A DNA stretch of 13,297 nucleotides, from the NCBI GenBank assembly GCA_030838025.1, contig JAUTXM010000326.1, positions 1 through 13,297 of the forward strand, written 5' to 3'. Positions 1 through 6,086 of the stretch are shown piece after piece. The notes below the pieces were generated by a model. The model did not search any database. It saw nothing but the letters and a program-made list of their open reading frames with translations, and was not told the origin of the DNA. The position numbers and the translations under genes were made by a program. This stretch comes from Acidimicrobiaceae bacterium (lineage in GTDB: Bacteria; Actinomycetota; Acidimicrobiia; Acidimicrobiales; Palsa-688). Numbering within the stretch: the stretch's first letter is position 1; each line of letters begins with the position of its first letter.

Positions 1-548
1 GTGCCGTCGTCGCTCCGCCATACCTGGGCGACGGACTGGTGGGTGACGCCGTCCCAGGTGCCCACGGCAAAACCCCCGAGCGGACCGGCGGCCAGGCCGT
101 CGAAGGTGATGATGCGCTCGCCACCGAACAACTCGCGCGCCAAGTTGAGCTCGTCGAGGCGGTCTGGGGTACCGGTCCACAGATAGGGGCGGAGGTTCCC
201 GTGGAGGGCGCCGACGGCCACACCACCGGCGATCAGCTTGGAGCCGAGGTGCGCGACGCCGAGCAGGCGGGTGTGGTGGCCGTCAGTGTCGACCGCGTGC
301 AGCGGGCAGGCCTGCCACGACGTTGCGTCGTGGGAGAAGAAACACGCCGTGGCGGGCTGGCCGTCGGCCCCCGTGCTCCAGCCCACCGCGGCCCAGCCGC
401 CGTGACCATCCCCGGTGACGCTCGTGACGAACACGCCCGGGCCGAAGGCTCCGGGCAGCACCCGCAGGGTCGCGGCCGGGGTGGAGCCAGACGAACAGGC
501 GGTGGCCGCCATGGCCACCGCCGCGAACAATGCTGTGAGCCACCGCAC
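1..548 (-). CDS. Putative secreted lipoprotein (partial, C-terminus outside window)
   Basis: The reading frame opens at GTG 548, just after an in-frame TGA, and stays open to the window edge for 182 codons. The first residues form a lipoprotein signal: positively charged MRW, a hydrophobic core (LTALFAAVAMAA) and a lipobox ending ATAC, which puts the lipidated cysteine at residue 18, followed by SSGS. The rest is rich in Gly, Trp and Asp, with repeated short strands (GWAAVGWSTGADG, GGFAVGTWDG, VWRSDDG). These look like blades of a beta-propeller with Asp-box-like turns, but I cannot name a family. It should be anchored on the outer face of the membrane. It lies 58 bp downstream of the small hydrophobic protein gene on the same strand and may be read from the same promoter. 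No clear Shine-Dalgarno precedes GTG 548. Confidence is good that this is a lipoprotein and low on its role. Confidence 0.72.
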   Translation of the reverse strand, partial: MRWLTALFAAVAMAATACSSGSTPAATLRVLPGAFGPGVFVTSVTGDGHGGWAAVGWSTGADGQPATACFFSHDATSWQACPLHAVDTDGHHTRLLGVAHLGSKLIAGGVAVGALHGNLRPYLWTGTPDRLDELNLARELFGGERIITFDGLAAGPLGGFAVGTWDGVTHQSVAQVWRSDDG

Positions 549-591
549 CAGACGCCGAGCGTAGAGGCGAGGTGCTCAGCGGCGCTTTCGG

Positions 592-624
592 CCAGCGTCG
601 CCAGCGTTACCAGCGATACCAGCG
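592..624. repeat. Four 9-bp-period copies of CCAGCG
   Basis: CCAGCG occurs at 592, 601, 610 and 619, exactly nine bases apart. On the minus strand this gives CGC-TGG codons every three codons: the RWYRW tail of the small hydrophobic protein, then its TAA inside the repeat, then two more copies beyond the stop. This is a microsatellite-like array of period nine overlapping the end of a gene. Confidence 0.7.
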
Positions 625-762
625 GCCCTCGCCGGAGCGGAAGGCGAAGCCCGCGACCCAAGCGATGGCGAAAACGACCGCGACGAACCACAGCCAATGG
701 ATGGCGAAACCAAGGCCGCCGAACAGCAATGCCAGCAACAAGATAAGAAGTACAACGCCCAT
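607..762 (-). CDS. Small hydrophobic membrane protein, 51 aa, RWYRW C-terminus
   Basis: The 51-residue product has two hydrophobic stretches (about residues 2-20 and 23-41) separated by IHW, and ends in FRSGEGRWYRW. This resembles the short 'hydrophobic protein' family common in Actinobacteria, whose members often end in a Trp/Arg/Tyr tail; the function is not established. ATG 762 is chosen because AGGAGG at 769-774 sits six bases upstream; the in-frame-different ATG at 767 is only one base from that site and gives an unlikely product. A GTTT-N14-GGGTAC element lies about 40 bases upstream, suggesting control by a general-stress sigma factor. The stop codon lies within a 9-bp-period repeat. 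The gene precedes the lipoprotein gene on the same strand. Confidence 0.85.
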   Translation of the reverse strand: MGVVLLILLLALLFGGLGFAIHWLWFVAVVFAIAWVAGFAFRSGEGRWYRW

Positions 763-802
763 CCCATGCCTCCTAGGTATCAATATCCTCCAGGAAATCG
801 CT

Positions 803-826
803 GTACCCAGATATTGGGTTCCAAAC
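803..826 (-). promoter_or_regulatory. SigB/SigF-type promoter for the small hydrophobic protein
   Basis: Read on the minus strand, GTTT (826-823) and GGGTAC (808-803) are separated by 14 bases. This matches the SigB/SigF-class consensus known from Bacillus, Streptomyces and Mycobacterium (GTTT or GNNT, then 14-17 bases, then GGGTA followed by C or T). Transcription would start near 795, giving a leader of about 33 bases with AGGAGG in it. The assignment is by motif only. Confidence 0.6.
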
Positions 827-838
827 GCCTGACCGGCG

Positions 839-864
839 GTTTCCTAGGTGCTGAGCCGGGGTAC
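839..864 (+). promoter_or_regulatory. SigB/SigF-type promoter for the MFS transporter
   Basis: GTTT (839-842) and GGGTAC (859-864) are 16 bases apart, pointing towards the transporter gene. Its -35 element lies only 12 bp from the -35 of the opposing promoter for the small hydrophobic protein. Transcription would start near 871, leaving about 60 bases of leader. The assignment is by motif only. Confidence 0.55.
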
Positions 865-933
865 AAAGCGCGTAATCTGCCTCAATAGGGGCAAATCAGT
901 CGCCCTTGTTCGGCGATCATGGGGGGATGTGTC

Positions 934-2421
934 ATGGCGATCATTGAGTCCGAACCTCGGAAACCCGGCGCCGATGAAACTCAGAAAGGGGCGCCGGTCG
1001 AGACCGATCTCCCCGCCCGGATGGATCGCCTTCCATGGAGTCGATGGCACTGGATGGTGGTCTTCGCTCTCGGAATCACCTGGTTGCTGGACGGTCTGGA
1101 AGTCACGATCGTCGGCACCATCGCCACCGTCTTGAAGGACAAGCAGACCCTCGGGCTGAGCGGAGCCGACATCGGATTGGCCGGCGGGGTCTACGTCGCC
1201 GGCAACGTGGTCGGGGCACTGGGATTCGGCTACCTGACCGACCGCCTCGGCCGAAAGCGGCTCTTCACGTGGACGCTGGTGCTGTACCTGGCGGCGACGG
1301 TCGCCACCGCCTTCTCGTGGAGCCCACTGGCGTTTTTCGTGTTCCGGTTCCTCACCGGCGCCGGGATCGGCGGGGAGTACTCGGCGGTGAACTCGGCGAC
1401 CGAGGAACTCAATCCGGCACGGGTCCGGGGCACTGTCGAGCTGGCCATCAACGGCAGCTGGTGGTTGGGGACGGCGATCGGTGCCCTGGCCAGCGTCGTG
1501 TTGCTGAACCCGCACATCTTTGCCGTCGACGTCGGTTGGCGGGTTGCCTTCGCCATGGGCGCGGTGCTCGGGGTGTCGGTGCTGCTGGTACGGCGGCTGC
1601 TTCCCGAGAGCCCCCGCTGGCTAATGACCCACGGACGCGTCGACGAGGCCGAGCAGGTCGTAGAGGACGTCGAGCGGCAGGTTCAGGCGTCAGACGGCGC
1701 CGGCGAGCTGCCCGAGCCCGGCGACGAGCGCATCACCGTCGTGCCCCGGGAGCGGACGCCGATGGCGGAGGTCATCGACGTGGTGTTCCGGCAGAACGGC
1801 CGGCGAACCCTGCTCGGCCTGGCCCTGATGGTCGGGCAGACGTTCCTTTACAACGCCGTATTCTTCACCTTCGCCATCACGCTGACCACCTTCTTCAAGG
1901 TGGGTACCGGCGAGGTCGGGTGGTACCTGCTGATCTTCGCGGTGGGCAACTTCCTCGGCCCCCTCACCATCGGGCGGCTCTTCGACGTCGTCGGCCGGCG
2001 ACCCATGATCGCGGGCACCTACTTCGTGGCTGCGGTGGGCACCGCCGCGGTGGGGTTGCTCTTCGCCCATCACGCCTTCGGGCCGGTGGGCCTGACCGCA
2101 GCGCTGGGCATCGTGTTCTTCTTCGCCTCCGCCGGCGCCAGCGCCGGCTACCTGACCGTAAGCGAAGTGTTCCCGCTCGAGGTGCGGGCCAACGCCATCG
2201 CCTTCTTCTACGCCGTCGGCAGCGGACTCGGCGGCATCGCCGGCCCGGTCCTGTTCGGGGCCCTCGTCCAGTCGGGCAACCGCGACCACCTCCTTGTCGG
2301 GTACCTCATCGGCGGCGCCCTCATGCTCATGGGTGCCATCGCCGAGCTCTACCTCGGTGTCGATGCCGAGCAGCGCTCGCTCGAGGATGTGGCCACACCA
2401 CTGTCGGCCAGTAGGGGGTAG
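934..2421 (+). CDS. MFS transporter, sugar/metabolite:H+ symporter type
   Basis: This 495-residue inner-membrane protein has the twelve-helix layout of the major facilitator superfamily. The family's loop motif A appears twice: GYLTDRLGRKR at about residues 99-109 and GRLFDVVGRRP at about 347-357. PESPRWL at about 224-230, at the start of the central cytoplasmic loop, is typical of the sugar porter and related metabolite:H+ symporters, as is the acidic first helix (DGLEVTIVG) and GGEYSAVNSATEE in helix 4-5. The substrate cannot be told from sequence. ATG 934 is preferred because GGGGGG lies seven bases upstream; ATG 919, five codons earlier, lacks such a site. A SigB/SigF-like promoter at 839-864 suggests stress-linked expression. 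No partner gene is adjacent on this strand. Confidence 0.9.
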   Translation: MAIIESEPRKPGADETQKGAPVETDLPARMDRLPWSRWHWMVVFALGITWLLDGLEVTIVGTIATVLKDKQTLGLSGADIGLAGGVYVAGNVVGALGFGYLTDRLGRKRLFTWTLVLYLAATVATAFSWSPLAFFVFRFLTGAGIGGEYSAVNSATEELNPARVRGTVELAINGSWWLGTAIGALASVVLLNPHIFAVDVGWRVAFAMGAVLGVSVLLVRRLLPESPRWLMTHGRVDEAEQVVEDVERQVQASDGAGELPEPGDERITVVPRERTPMAEVIDVVFRQNGRRTLLGLALMVGQTFLYNAVFFTFAITLTTFFKVGTGEVGWYLLIFAVGNFLGPLTIGRLFDVVGRRPMIAGTYFVAAVGTAAVGLLFAHHAFGPVGLTAALGIVFFFASAGASAGYLTVSEVFPLEVRANAIAFFYAVGSGLGGIAGPVLFGALVQSGNRDHLLVGYLIGGALMLMGAIAELYLGVDAEQRSLEDVATPLSASRG

Positions 2422-2449
2422 CGGCACCCGAAACCGAAGCACGGCACGC

Positions 2450-2484
2450 GGCGGGCCCACCTGCGCCGCGGCGCCGTTCCCGCC
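2450..2484. terminator. Possible terminator between convergent genes
   Basis: GGCGGG (2450-2455) and CCCGCC (2479-2484) form a six-base inverted repeat, with a GC-rich partly palindromic core between them. It lies between the ends of the transporter gene and the converging small-protein gene. There is no T tract, so this is a weak call. Confidence 0.3.
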
Positions 2485-2491
2485 GATGGGC

Positions 2492-2962
2492 CTACGCGCC
2501 AACCGGCGGGATCGACGCCAGCTGCGAGGCGATCACGGCCCGCTCCTCCTCGTCCGGCTCCCGGGCCAAGGCCGCCTCGGCCGCGGCCACATGCGAATCC
2601 CGCCCCGCCTCGTCACCCGCGGCGGCGCTGGCCCGCGCCACACCCTCGTGCGCCGACGCCAGGCGCCACCCGTCCCACCCATCCGTCTCCGCCACCTGCA
2701 GGACCCGGCGGGCGAAGCGCAGAGCCACGTCTCCATAGCCCAGCAGCGAGAACACGTGGGCCACCTGCCAATCGCCCGTTGCCACCTGCTCCGCCGTCCC
2801 GACCTGCGACCAGTGCCAGCGCGACGCCATGGCCGCGAGCAACATGGCCGCCTCGTCGTCGGCGCTGCGTTCCGCCTGTTCGATCAGGTCCCAGGTCGAG
2901 TTGAACAACTCGGCGCCGAAGCGCCGGTGCCACGCGGCCGCGTCGTCTGCGGGACCCGTCAT
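2492..2962 (-). CDS. Conserved-looking helical protein of unknown function
   Basis: The product is a 156-residue soluble protein, predicted almost wholly alpha-helical, with no signal peptide or membrane segment. It starts AWHRRFGAELFNSTWDLIEQ after a short acidic N-terminus. Its middle (WHWSQVGTAEQVATGDWQVAHVFSLLGYGDVALRFARRVLQ) and the next Ala-rich helix pair resemble tetratricopeptide-like packing, suggesting a protein-binding role, but no family is recognised with certainty. The start ATG 2962 lies in the loop of a perfect 14-bp inverted repeat, so translation or read-through from the DJ-1/PfpI gene 21 bp upstream may be controlled there. No ordinary Shine-Dalgarno site is visible. Frame openness, codon use and the tight spacing support a real gene. 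Confidence 0.75.
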   Translation of the reverse strand: MTGPADDAAAWHRRFGAELFNSTWDLIEQAERSADDEAAMLLAAMASRWHWSQVGTAEQVATGDWQVAHVFSLLGYGDVALRFARRVLQVAETDGWDGWRLASAHEGVARASAAAGDEAGRDSHVAAAEAALAREPDEEERAVIASQLASIPPVGA

Positions 2963-2976
2963 CGGGTCCCGCAGAC
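2945..2976. promoter_or_regulatory. Perfect 14-bp inverted repeat around a start codon
   Basis: The arms 2945-2958 (GTCTGCGGGACCCG) and 2963-2976 are exact reverse complements around the four bases 2959-2962. On the minus-strand transcript the loop is AUGA, whose AUG is the start codon of the downstream small-protein gene. The upstream arm begins eight bases after the stop of the DJ-1/PfpI gene. No T tract follows. It could be a terminator or attenuator of the upstream gene, a translation-control hairpin, or a dyad operator. Confidence 0.75.
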
Positions 2977-2983
2977 TAACGGC

Positions 2984-3565
2984 TCAGGCCCGGGCCCCGC
3001 TCGTTTGCCGGGACTCGCTGAACACCTTGACCAGGGTCGAGCAGAACGCCGGCAGGTCGTCGGGCTTGCGGCTCGACACCAGCACGTTGGGCCCCGACGT
3101 GCAAACCTGCACCTCCCGGTCGACCCACTCGCCGCCCGCGTTGCGGATATCGGTCTTCAGGCTGGGCCACGACGTGAGCGTGCGCCCGCCGACCACATTG
3201 GCCTCGACCAGGGCCCACGGCCCGTGGCAGATGACGGCCACCGGTTTGCCCGCCTCGACCATCCGGCGCACGAAGTTGACCGCCGGTTCGTCCAGACGCA
3301 GCACGTCGGCATTGGCCACCCCGCCGGGCAGCACCACGGCGTCATAGTCGACCGGGTTGATCTCGCGGGTGGTGCGATCGACGGGGAACGGGTCGGCCCG
3401 GTCCAAGTGGTTGAACGCCTGGGCCTCGCCGGCCTTCGGGGCGATGAGTTCGGGCGAACCGCCCGCCTGCTCGACCGCCGACCAGGGATCGGTGAGCTCG
3501 ACCTGCTCGATTCCCTCGTTGGCGACGAGGAACGCGACGCGCACACCCTGCAGTTCGTTAGCCAT
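2984..3565 (-). CDS. DJ-1/PfpI family protein (class I glutamine amidotransferase-like)
   Basis: The 193-residue cytoplasmic protein matches the PfpI/general-stress-protein-18 branch of the DJ-1 superfamily over its whole length. The nucleophile elbow is VICHGPW, with Cys113 and His114. A Glu in NEGIEQVEL (about residue 20) is placed as in family members where it supports the cysteine. DYDAVVLPGGVANADVLR and the late SSRKPDDLPAFC are also family signatures. Members are described as proteases, deglycases or stress proteins; which applies here is unknown. ATG 3565 is supported by AAGGAG a few bases upstream. The gene follows the DUF488 gene on the same strand after a 65-bp gap that holds an 11-bp inverted repeat. 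It probably starts its own transcript. A weak GGTT-N17-GGGTAG element in that gap is a possible stress promoter. Confidence 0.92.
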   Translation of the reverse strand: MANELQGVRVAFLVANEGIEQVELTDPWSAVEQAGGSPELIAPKAGEAQAFNHLDRADPFPVDRTTREINPVDYDAVVLPGGVANADVLRLDEPAVNFVRRMVEAGKPVAVICHGPWALVEANVVGGRTLTSWPSLKTDIRNAGGEWVDREVQVCTSGPNVLVSSRKPDDLPAFCSTLVKVFSESRQTSGARA

Positions 3566-3589
3566 ATCTCTCCTTCCGTTTCGTCCGCC

Positions 3590-3628
3590 GCCGGTTACCT
3601 ACCCGGTGCCCCAAACCAGGTAACCGGC
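3590..3628 (-). terminator. 11-bp inverted repeat after the DUF488 gene
   Basis: GCCGGTTACCT (3590-3600) and AGGTAACCGGC (3618-3628) are perfect inverted repeats around 17 bases, starting two bases after the DUF488 stop. It probably ends the udgX-DUF488 transcript. No T tract follows, and it lies upstream of the DJ-1/PfpI gene, so an operator role is also possible. Confidence 0.5.
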
Positions 3629-3630
3629 CG

Positions 3631-4173
3631 TCACGACAGCTCGCTTTGCACCCCGACGTCGTACACCGGCCACCCGTCCTCGCCCCGGCGCAGCGCCGGG
3701 TGCAGCACATGGGCCTGGGTTCGGCCCGGGGCGACGAGATGCACGACCGGGGTGCCGGCCAGCTCGGCGGCATCGCTGAGCAGCCGTCGGTGGCAGCGCC
3801 ACCACACGGTCTCGGAACACATGATGGCGGTGTGGCCCTGTCCGCTCAACGAGAGGAGTTGGGAAAATGCCTCCCGGACCTCGGGTCGATCGAGGTGGTC
3901 GGCGTAGGCCCGGAAGGCGGGATCGTTCCACGCGGGATGGCGGCTCCCGCTGGGAAGGGGGCGTCGACGTCCCCCCAGCGTCTCGCCCCACCACTGGTAG
4001 CCCACGCCCCGACTCGCCAATGTCGCCTCGAGCGGCGCCCGGCTGAACTGGGGGTTGCGACGTGAGGCCGGGAAACGGCGCACGTCCACCAGCAGCCCGA
4101 TCTCTTCGGCGCAGAGGAGGTCGAGCAGCTCCCCGGCCCCCCTTTTCCCATGTCCGACCGTCCACAGCGTCAC
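3631..4173 (-). CDS. DUF488 family protein
   Basis: The 180-residue product carries the DUF488 signatures in order: WTVGHGKRGAGELLDLL at the N-terminus, LVDVRRFPASRRNPQF at about residues 28-43, and MCSETVWWRCHRRLL at about 118-132, with Cys119, Glu121 and the Cys127-His128-Arg129 group that the family conserves. The biochemical activity of DUF488 is not established. The start GTG 4173 overlaps the udgX stop as GTGA, so the two are translationally coupled. The longer open frame upstream is out of frame with udgX and is rejected. Association with a uracil-DNA glycosylase hints at a nucleic-acid or DNA-damage role, but that is inference from position only. Confidence 0.88.
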   Translation of the reverse strand: MTLWTVGHGKRGAGELLDLLCAEEIGLLVDVRRFPASRRNPQFSRAPLEATLASRGVGYQWWGETLGGRRRPLPSGSRHPAWNDPAFRAYADHLDRPEVREAFSQLLSLSGQGHTAIMCSETVWWRCHRRLLSDAAELAGTPVVHLVAPGRTQAHVLHPALRRGEDGWPVYDVGVQSELS

Positions 4174-4769
4174 GGGAGAAGGCCGGCCATCACCTCGAGA
4201 TCGGCGACGAACGCCTTGAAACCCTGCTCCCGGGCGGCGGCGTCGGTGGTGCGCAGGATCGACGACGGGTGCACCGTCGCCACCGCCGGCCCCGACCAAA
4301 CCCCGGCGGAGGCGGTCACGACCTGGCCCCGGGAGCGGGTCACCCGGAAGTCCTGACCGAGTACCGCCTTGGCCGCCACCGCGCCCAGCAGGCCGACGAG
4401 TCGGGGTGCCGCCGCCTCGAGCTCGGCGTCCAGCCACGGGCGGCACGCCTGGATCTCGGTCTGGTTGGGGGTCTGGTGGATGCGACGCTTGCCCCTCGGG
4501 GTCCACTTGAAGTGCTTGACGGCATTGGTGATGTACACCTGGGTGCGGTCGATGCCCGCCGCCTCCAACGCCCGGTCGAGCAGCTCGCCCGACGGGCCGA
4601 CGAAGGGATGGCCGCTGCGATCCTCGTGGTCGCCCGGCTGTTCGCCGACCAACGCCAGCTGCGCCGGGACCGGGCCTTCGCCGAACACCGTCTGCGTGGC
4701 CGCTCGGTACAGCTCGCAGCGGGTGCACCCGGCGGCCTCGTGGCGGAGGTTGGGAAGGGTGTCAGTCAC
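4170..4769 (-). CDS. udgX: UdgX-type uracil-DNA glycosylase
   Basis: This 199-residue protein belongs to the uracil-DNA glycosylase superfamily (family 4-like, iron-sulfur). Motif 1 is GEQPGDHED at about residues 42-50, followed by HPFVGPSGELLDRAL. The family-specific loop KRRIH at 94-98 marks it as UdgX. In the Mycobacterium smegmatis enzyme the equivalent His attacks the sugar and leaves the protein covalently bound to the excised site, so His98 should do so here. Motif 3 is HPSSILR at 167-173. Iron-sulfur candidates are Cys15, Cys18 and Cys109; His86 stands where family 4 proteins carry the other Cys. The start GTG 4769 overlaps the previous gene by eight bases and the stop overlaps the DUF488 start by four, forming a coupled trio. 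The enzyme would act on uracil in DNA. Confidence 0.93.
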   Translation of the reverse strand: MTDTLPNLRHEAAGCTRCELYRAATQTVFGEGPVPAQLALVGEQPGDHEDRSGHPFVGPSGELLDRALEAAGIDRTQVYITNAVKHFKWTPRGKRRIHQTPNQTEIQACRPWLDAELEAAAPRLVGLLGAVAAKAVLGQDFRVTRSRGQVVTASAGVWSGPAVATVHPSSILRTTDAAAREQGFKAFVADLEVMAGLLP

Positions 4770-5130
4770 GTTCCCACGGCGGCTCGTCGCCCATCGCCTT
4801 GTAGTACTTGGCCAGGTGGGACTTGACCCTCGGGATGTCCTTCTGGGGCAGGTCGATGCCGCCCCGGCCGCCCTGCATGATGGCCCCCGCGGCCATGATG
4901 GCCCGGGGCACGGCCTTGAGTTCGTTGCCGATGACGTCGGCGACGAGCAGCTTGTAGGAGCCAAACTGGTCCTTCGTCCGGGCGTCGTACCACACGTGGG
5001 CGTCGCGGTACTTGGCGTTGGGCTCGTCCTGGGCGCCCGCCCAGCGGCGCACCCGTTTTTCGGCCGCGTCGCCGTCCCACCGGCGACCCCGGTCGGCGAG
5101 TGGGAAGTCGTGGAACTTGGTGACCGCCAT
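4762..5130 (-). CDS. Stand-alone domain resembling part of phage capsid-maturation proteins
   Basis: The 122-residue cytoplasmic protein reads as one compact domain: DFPLADRGRRWDGDAAEKRVRRWAG near the start (in two pieces, PLADR and the RVRRWAG helix), KYRDAHVWYD, then SYKLLVADVIGNELKAVPR, a helix with GGRGGIDLP, and HLAKYYKAMG near the end. From memory, the same pattern (PLA-R-W, RV-WA, F-YKLP-ADV, AVPRA, GGRGG, YY-KMG) occurs in actinophage and rhizobial phage proteins next to HK97-type prohead proteases. Here it stands alone. Its function is unknown. It overlaps udgX by eight bases, so the two are very likely translated together. ATG 5130 is chosen; a GATT-N15-GGGTAT element lies just upstream with almost no leader. 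Confidence 0.75.
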   Translation of the reverse strand: MAVTKFHDFPLADRGRRWDGDAAEKRVRRWAGAQDEPNAKYRDAHVWYDARTKDQFGSYKLLVADVIGNELKAVPRAIMAAGAIMQGGRGGIDLPQKDIPRVKSHLAKYYKAMGDEPPWERD

Positions 5131-5144
5131 CGTTGACCGCTGCT

Positions 5145-5169
5145 ATACCCCGCGGGCGGGTGTCCAATC
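5145..5169 (-). promoter_or_regulatory. Weak SigB/SigF-like element before the udgX operon
   Basis: On the minus strand GATT (5169-5166) and GGGTAT (5150-5145) are 15 bases apart, fitting the looser Streptomyces form GNNT-N14-16-GGGTAC/T. The predicted transcript would start only about eight bases before ATG 5130. It may be a chance match. Confidence 0.3.
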
Positions 5170-5173
5170 AGGC

Positions 5174-5770
5174 TTATCCGGCCTCGACGAGGGCCCGGAC
5201 GCCGTCGACGATCAGTTGGACGGCGATGGCGGAGAGGAGCAACCCGAAGACCCTCGTCAGGAAGTGGACGAGGGGGAGGGGCACCCATTTGGCCAGCCGG
5301 GCGGCCAGGAGGAGGACCACGCCGAGCACCACGGCCGCGCCCGCGATGCCGCCGATCACGGCGATGCGACCGGTCGTTCCCGGGTAGCGGCGCACGAGGA
5401 CCATCACGGTGGCGATGGCGCCCGGTCCCGCCAGGAGGGGAGTGGCGAGGGGGACGAGGGCCACGTTGCGGCCCGGAGTCGGGGTCATGTCCATGCCCCG
5501 GAGCATTTCGAGCGCCACGAGGAGCAGCAAGAGCCCGCCCGCGATCGACAGGCTCTGCAGGGAGACGTGGAGGTAGTCGAGGATGACCTGGCCGAACAGG
5601 GCGAATCCCAGGATGAGGCCGGTCGCGGCGCCGACCGCCCCGACCGCGGCGTTGGCCCGCTGGCGGGCTGTGAGCTCGGCGGTCAAGCCCACGAAGATGG
5701 GCGTGTTGCCCGCCGGATCCATGATGACGAGCAGGGTGACGAGGGTCTCGCCGAACGCTCGCCATTCCAC
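5174..5770 (-). CDS. MarC family integral membrane protein
   Basis: The 198-residue protein has about six hydrophobic helices and the length usual for MarC proteins. The N-terminal helix holds VTLLVIMDPAGNTPIFVGLT, the MarC signature around the conserved DP-GN, and the second half begins PLATPLLAGPGAIATVMVL, the matching internal repeat with a PGAI turn. Both repeats support inverted-topology membrane architecture. MarC was once linked with multiple antibiotic resistance, but this has been withdrawn and the transport substrate, if any, is unknown. The start GTG 5770 is the only sensible one before MDPAGN; longer versions extend through non-homologous sequence. It ends 43 bp before the phage-like domain gene, on the same strand, and diverges from the first CsbD-like gene. 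Confidence 0.9.
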   Translation of the reverse strand: MEWRAFGETLVTLLVIMDPAGNTPIFVGLTAELTARQRANAAVGAVGAATGLILGFALFGQVILDYLHVSLQSLSIAGGLLLLLVALEMLRGMDMTPTPGRNVALVPLATPLLAGPGAIATVMVLVRRYPGTTGRIAVIGGIAGAAVVLGVVLLLAARLAKWVPLPLVHFLTRVFGLLLSAIAVQLIVDGVRALVEAG

Positions 5771-5804
5771 GCCTGCACGGTAGCCCTGGGTCCGGTGGAC
5801 GCTG

Positions 5805-5831
5805 GTTTTGCCCTCCCGGGCCGCGGGGTAC
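5805..5831 (+). promoter_or_regulatory. SigB/SigF-type promoter for the CsbD-like pair
   Basis: GTTT (5805-5808) and GGGTAC (5826-5831) are 17 bases apart. The spacing and sequence fit the mycobacterial SigF form (GGTTT-N15-17-GGGTA). CsbD of Bacillus is a SigB-dependent stress protein, so the location upstream of CsbD-like genes supports the call. The expected start is about 5838-5841, at or beside the ATG of the first gene. Confidence 0.6.
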
Positions 5832-5840
5832 AACTTCAGC

Positions 5841-6086
5841 ATGCAACTGGGAACTATTGACGTGCAGAAGCTGCGAGGGGTCGGTGAGAAGGTCTTCGGC
5901 CTGAGCAAGGAGTTCATCGGCGTAGTCATCAACAACGACCGCTGGCAGGCCGAGGGCGACGCCCAGCAGGACCGGGCCAGCGAACGGCTGCGGGCACTGC
6001 GCAAGGAAACCGAGGCGCAGGCCAAGGAGGCCAAGGCCGAGGTGCTGGACCGCAAGGAGCGGGCGGCACAGCGGGCCAAGGGCTGA
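5841..6086 (+). CDS. CsbD-like stress protein, divergent paralogue
   Basis: The 81-residue product is hydrophilic and helical. Its centre, SKEFIGVVINNDRWQAEGDAQQ and then DRASERL, follows the CsbD pattern (K-x-x-G, ND, x-EG-AQQ), while the C-terminal half is a charged Ala/Lys/Glu/Arg helix likely to form a coiled coil. It is thus a divergent relative of the next gene. CsbD proteins are small general-stress proteins of unknown biochemical role. ATG 5841 is preferred; an upstream TTG at 5808 lies inside the predicted promoter. No Shine-Dalgarno site is seen and the predicted transcript start lies next to the ATG, so the message may be leaderless. It is followed at 60 bp by the second CsbD gene, probably in the same transcript. 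Confidence 0.75.
   Translation: MQLGTIDVQKLRGVGEKVFGLSKEFIGVVINNDRWQAEGDAQQDRASERLRALRKETEAQAKEAKAEVLDRKERAAQRAKG

Noticed and set aside
39..746. A 235-codon plus-strand frame at the left edge
   Set aside because: It is antisense to the lipoprotein gene, which has a proper signal peptide and lipobox.
576..767. A 63-codon frame from ATG 767
   Set aside because: AGGAGG is one base from this ATG but six from ATG 762. The latter gives a coherent membrane protein with the family's RWYRW end.
2294..3907. A 537-codon open frame on the plus strand
   Set aside because: It runs antisense to the DJ-1/PfpI gene, the small helical protein gene and part of the DUF488 gene, and overlaps the end of the transporter. 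No recognisable domain is present.
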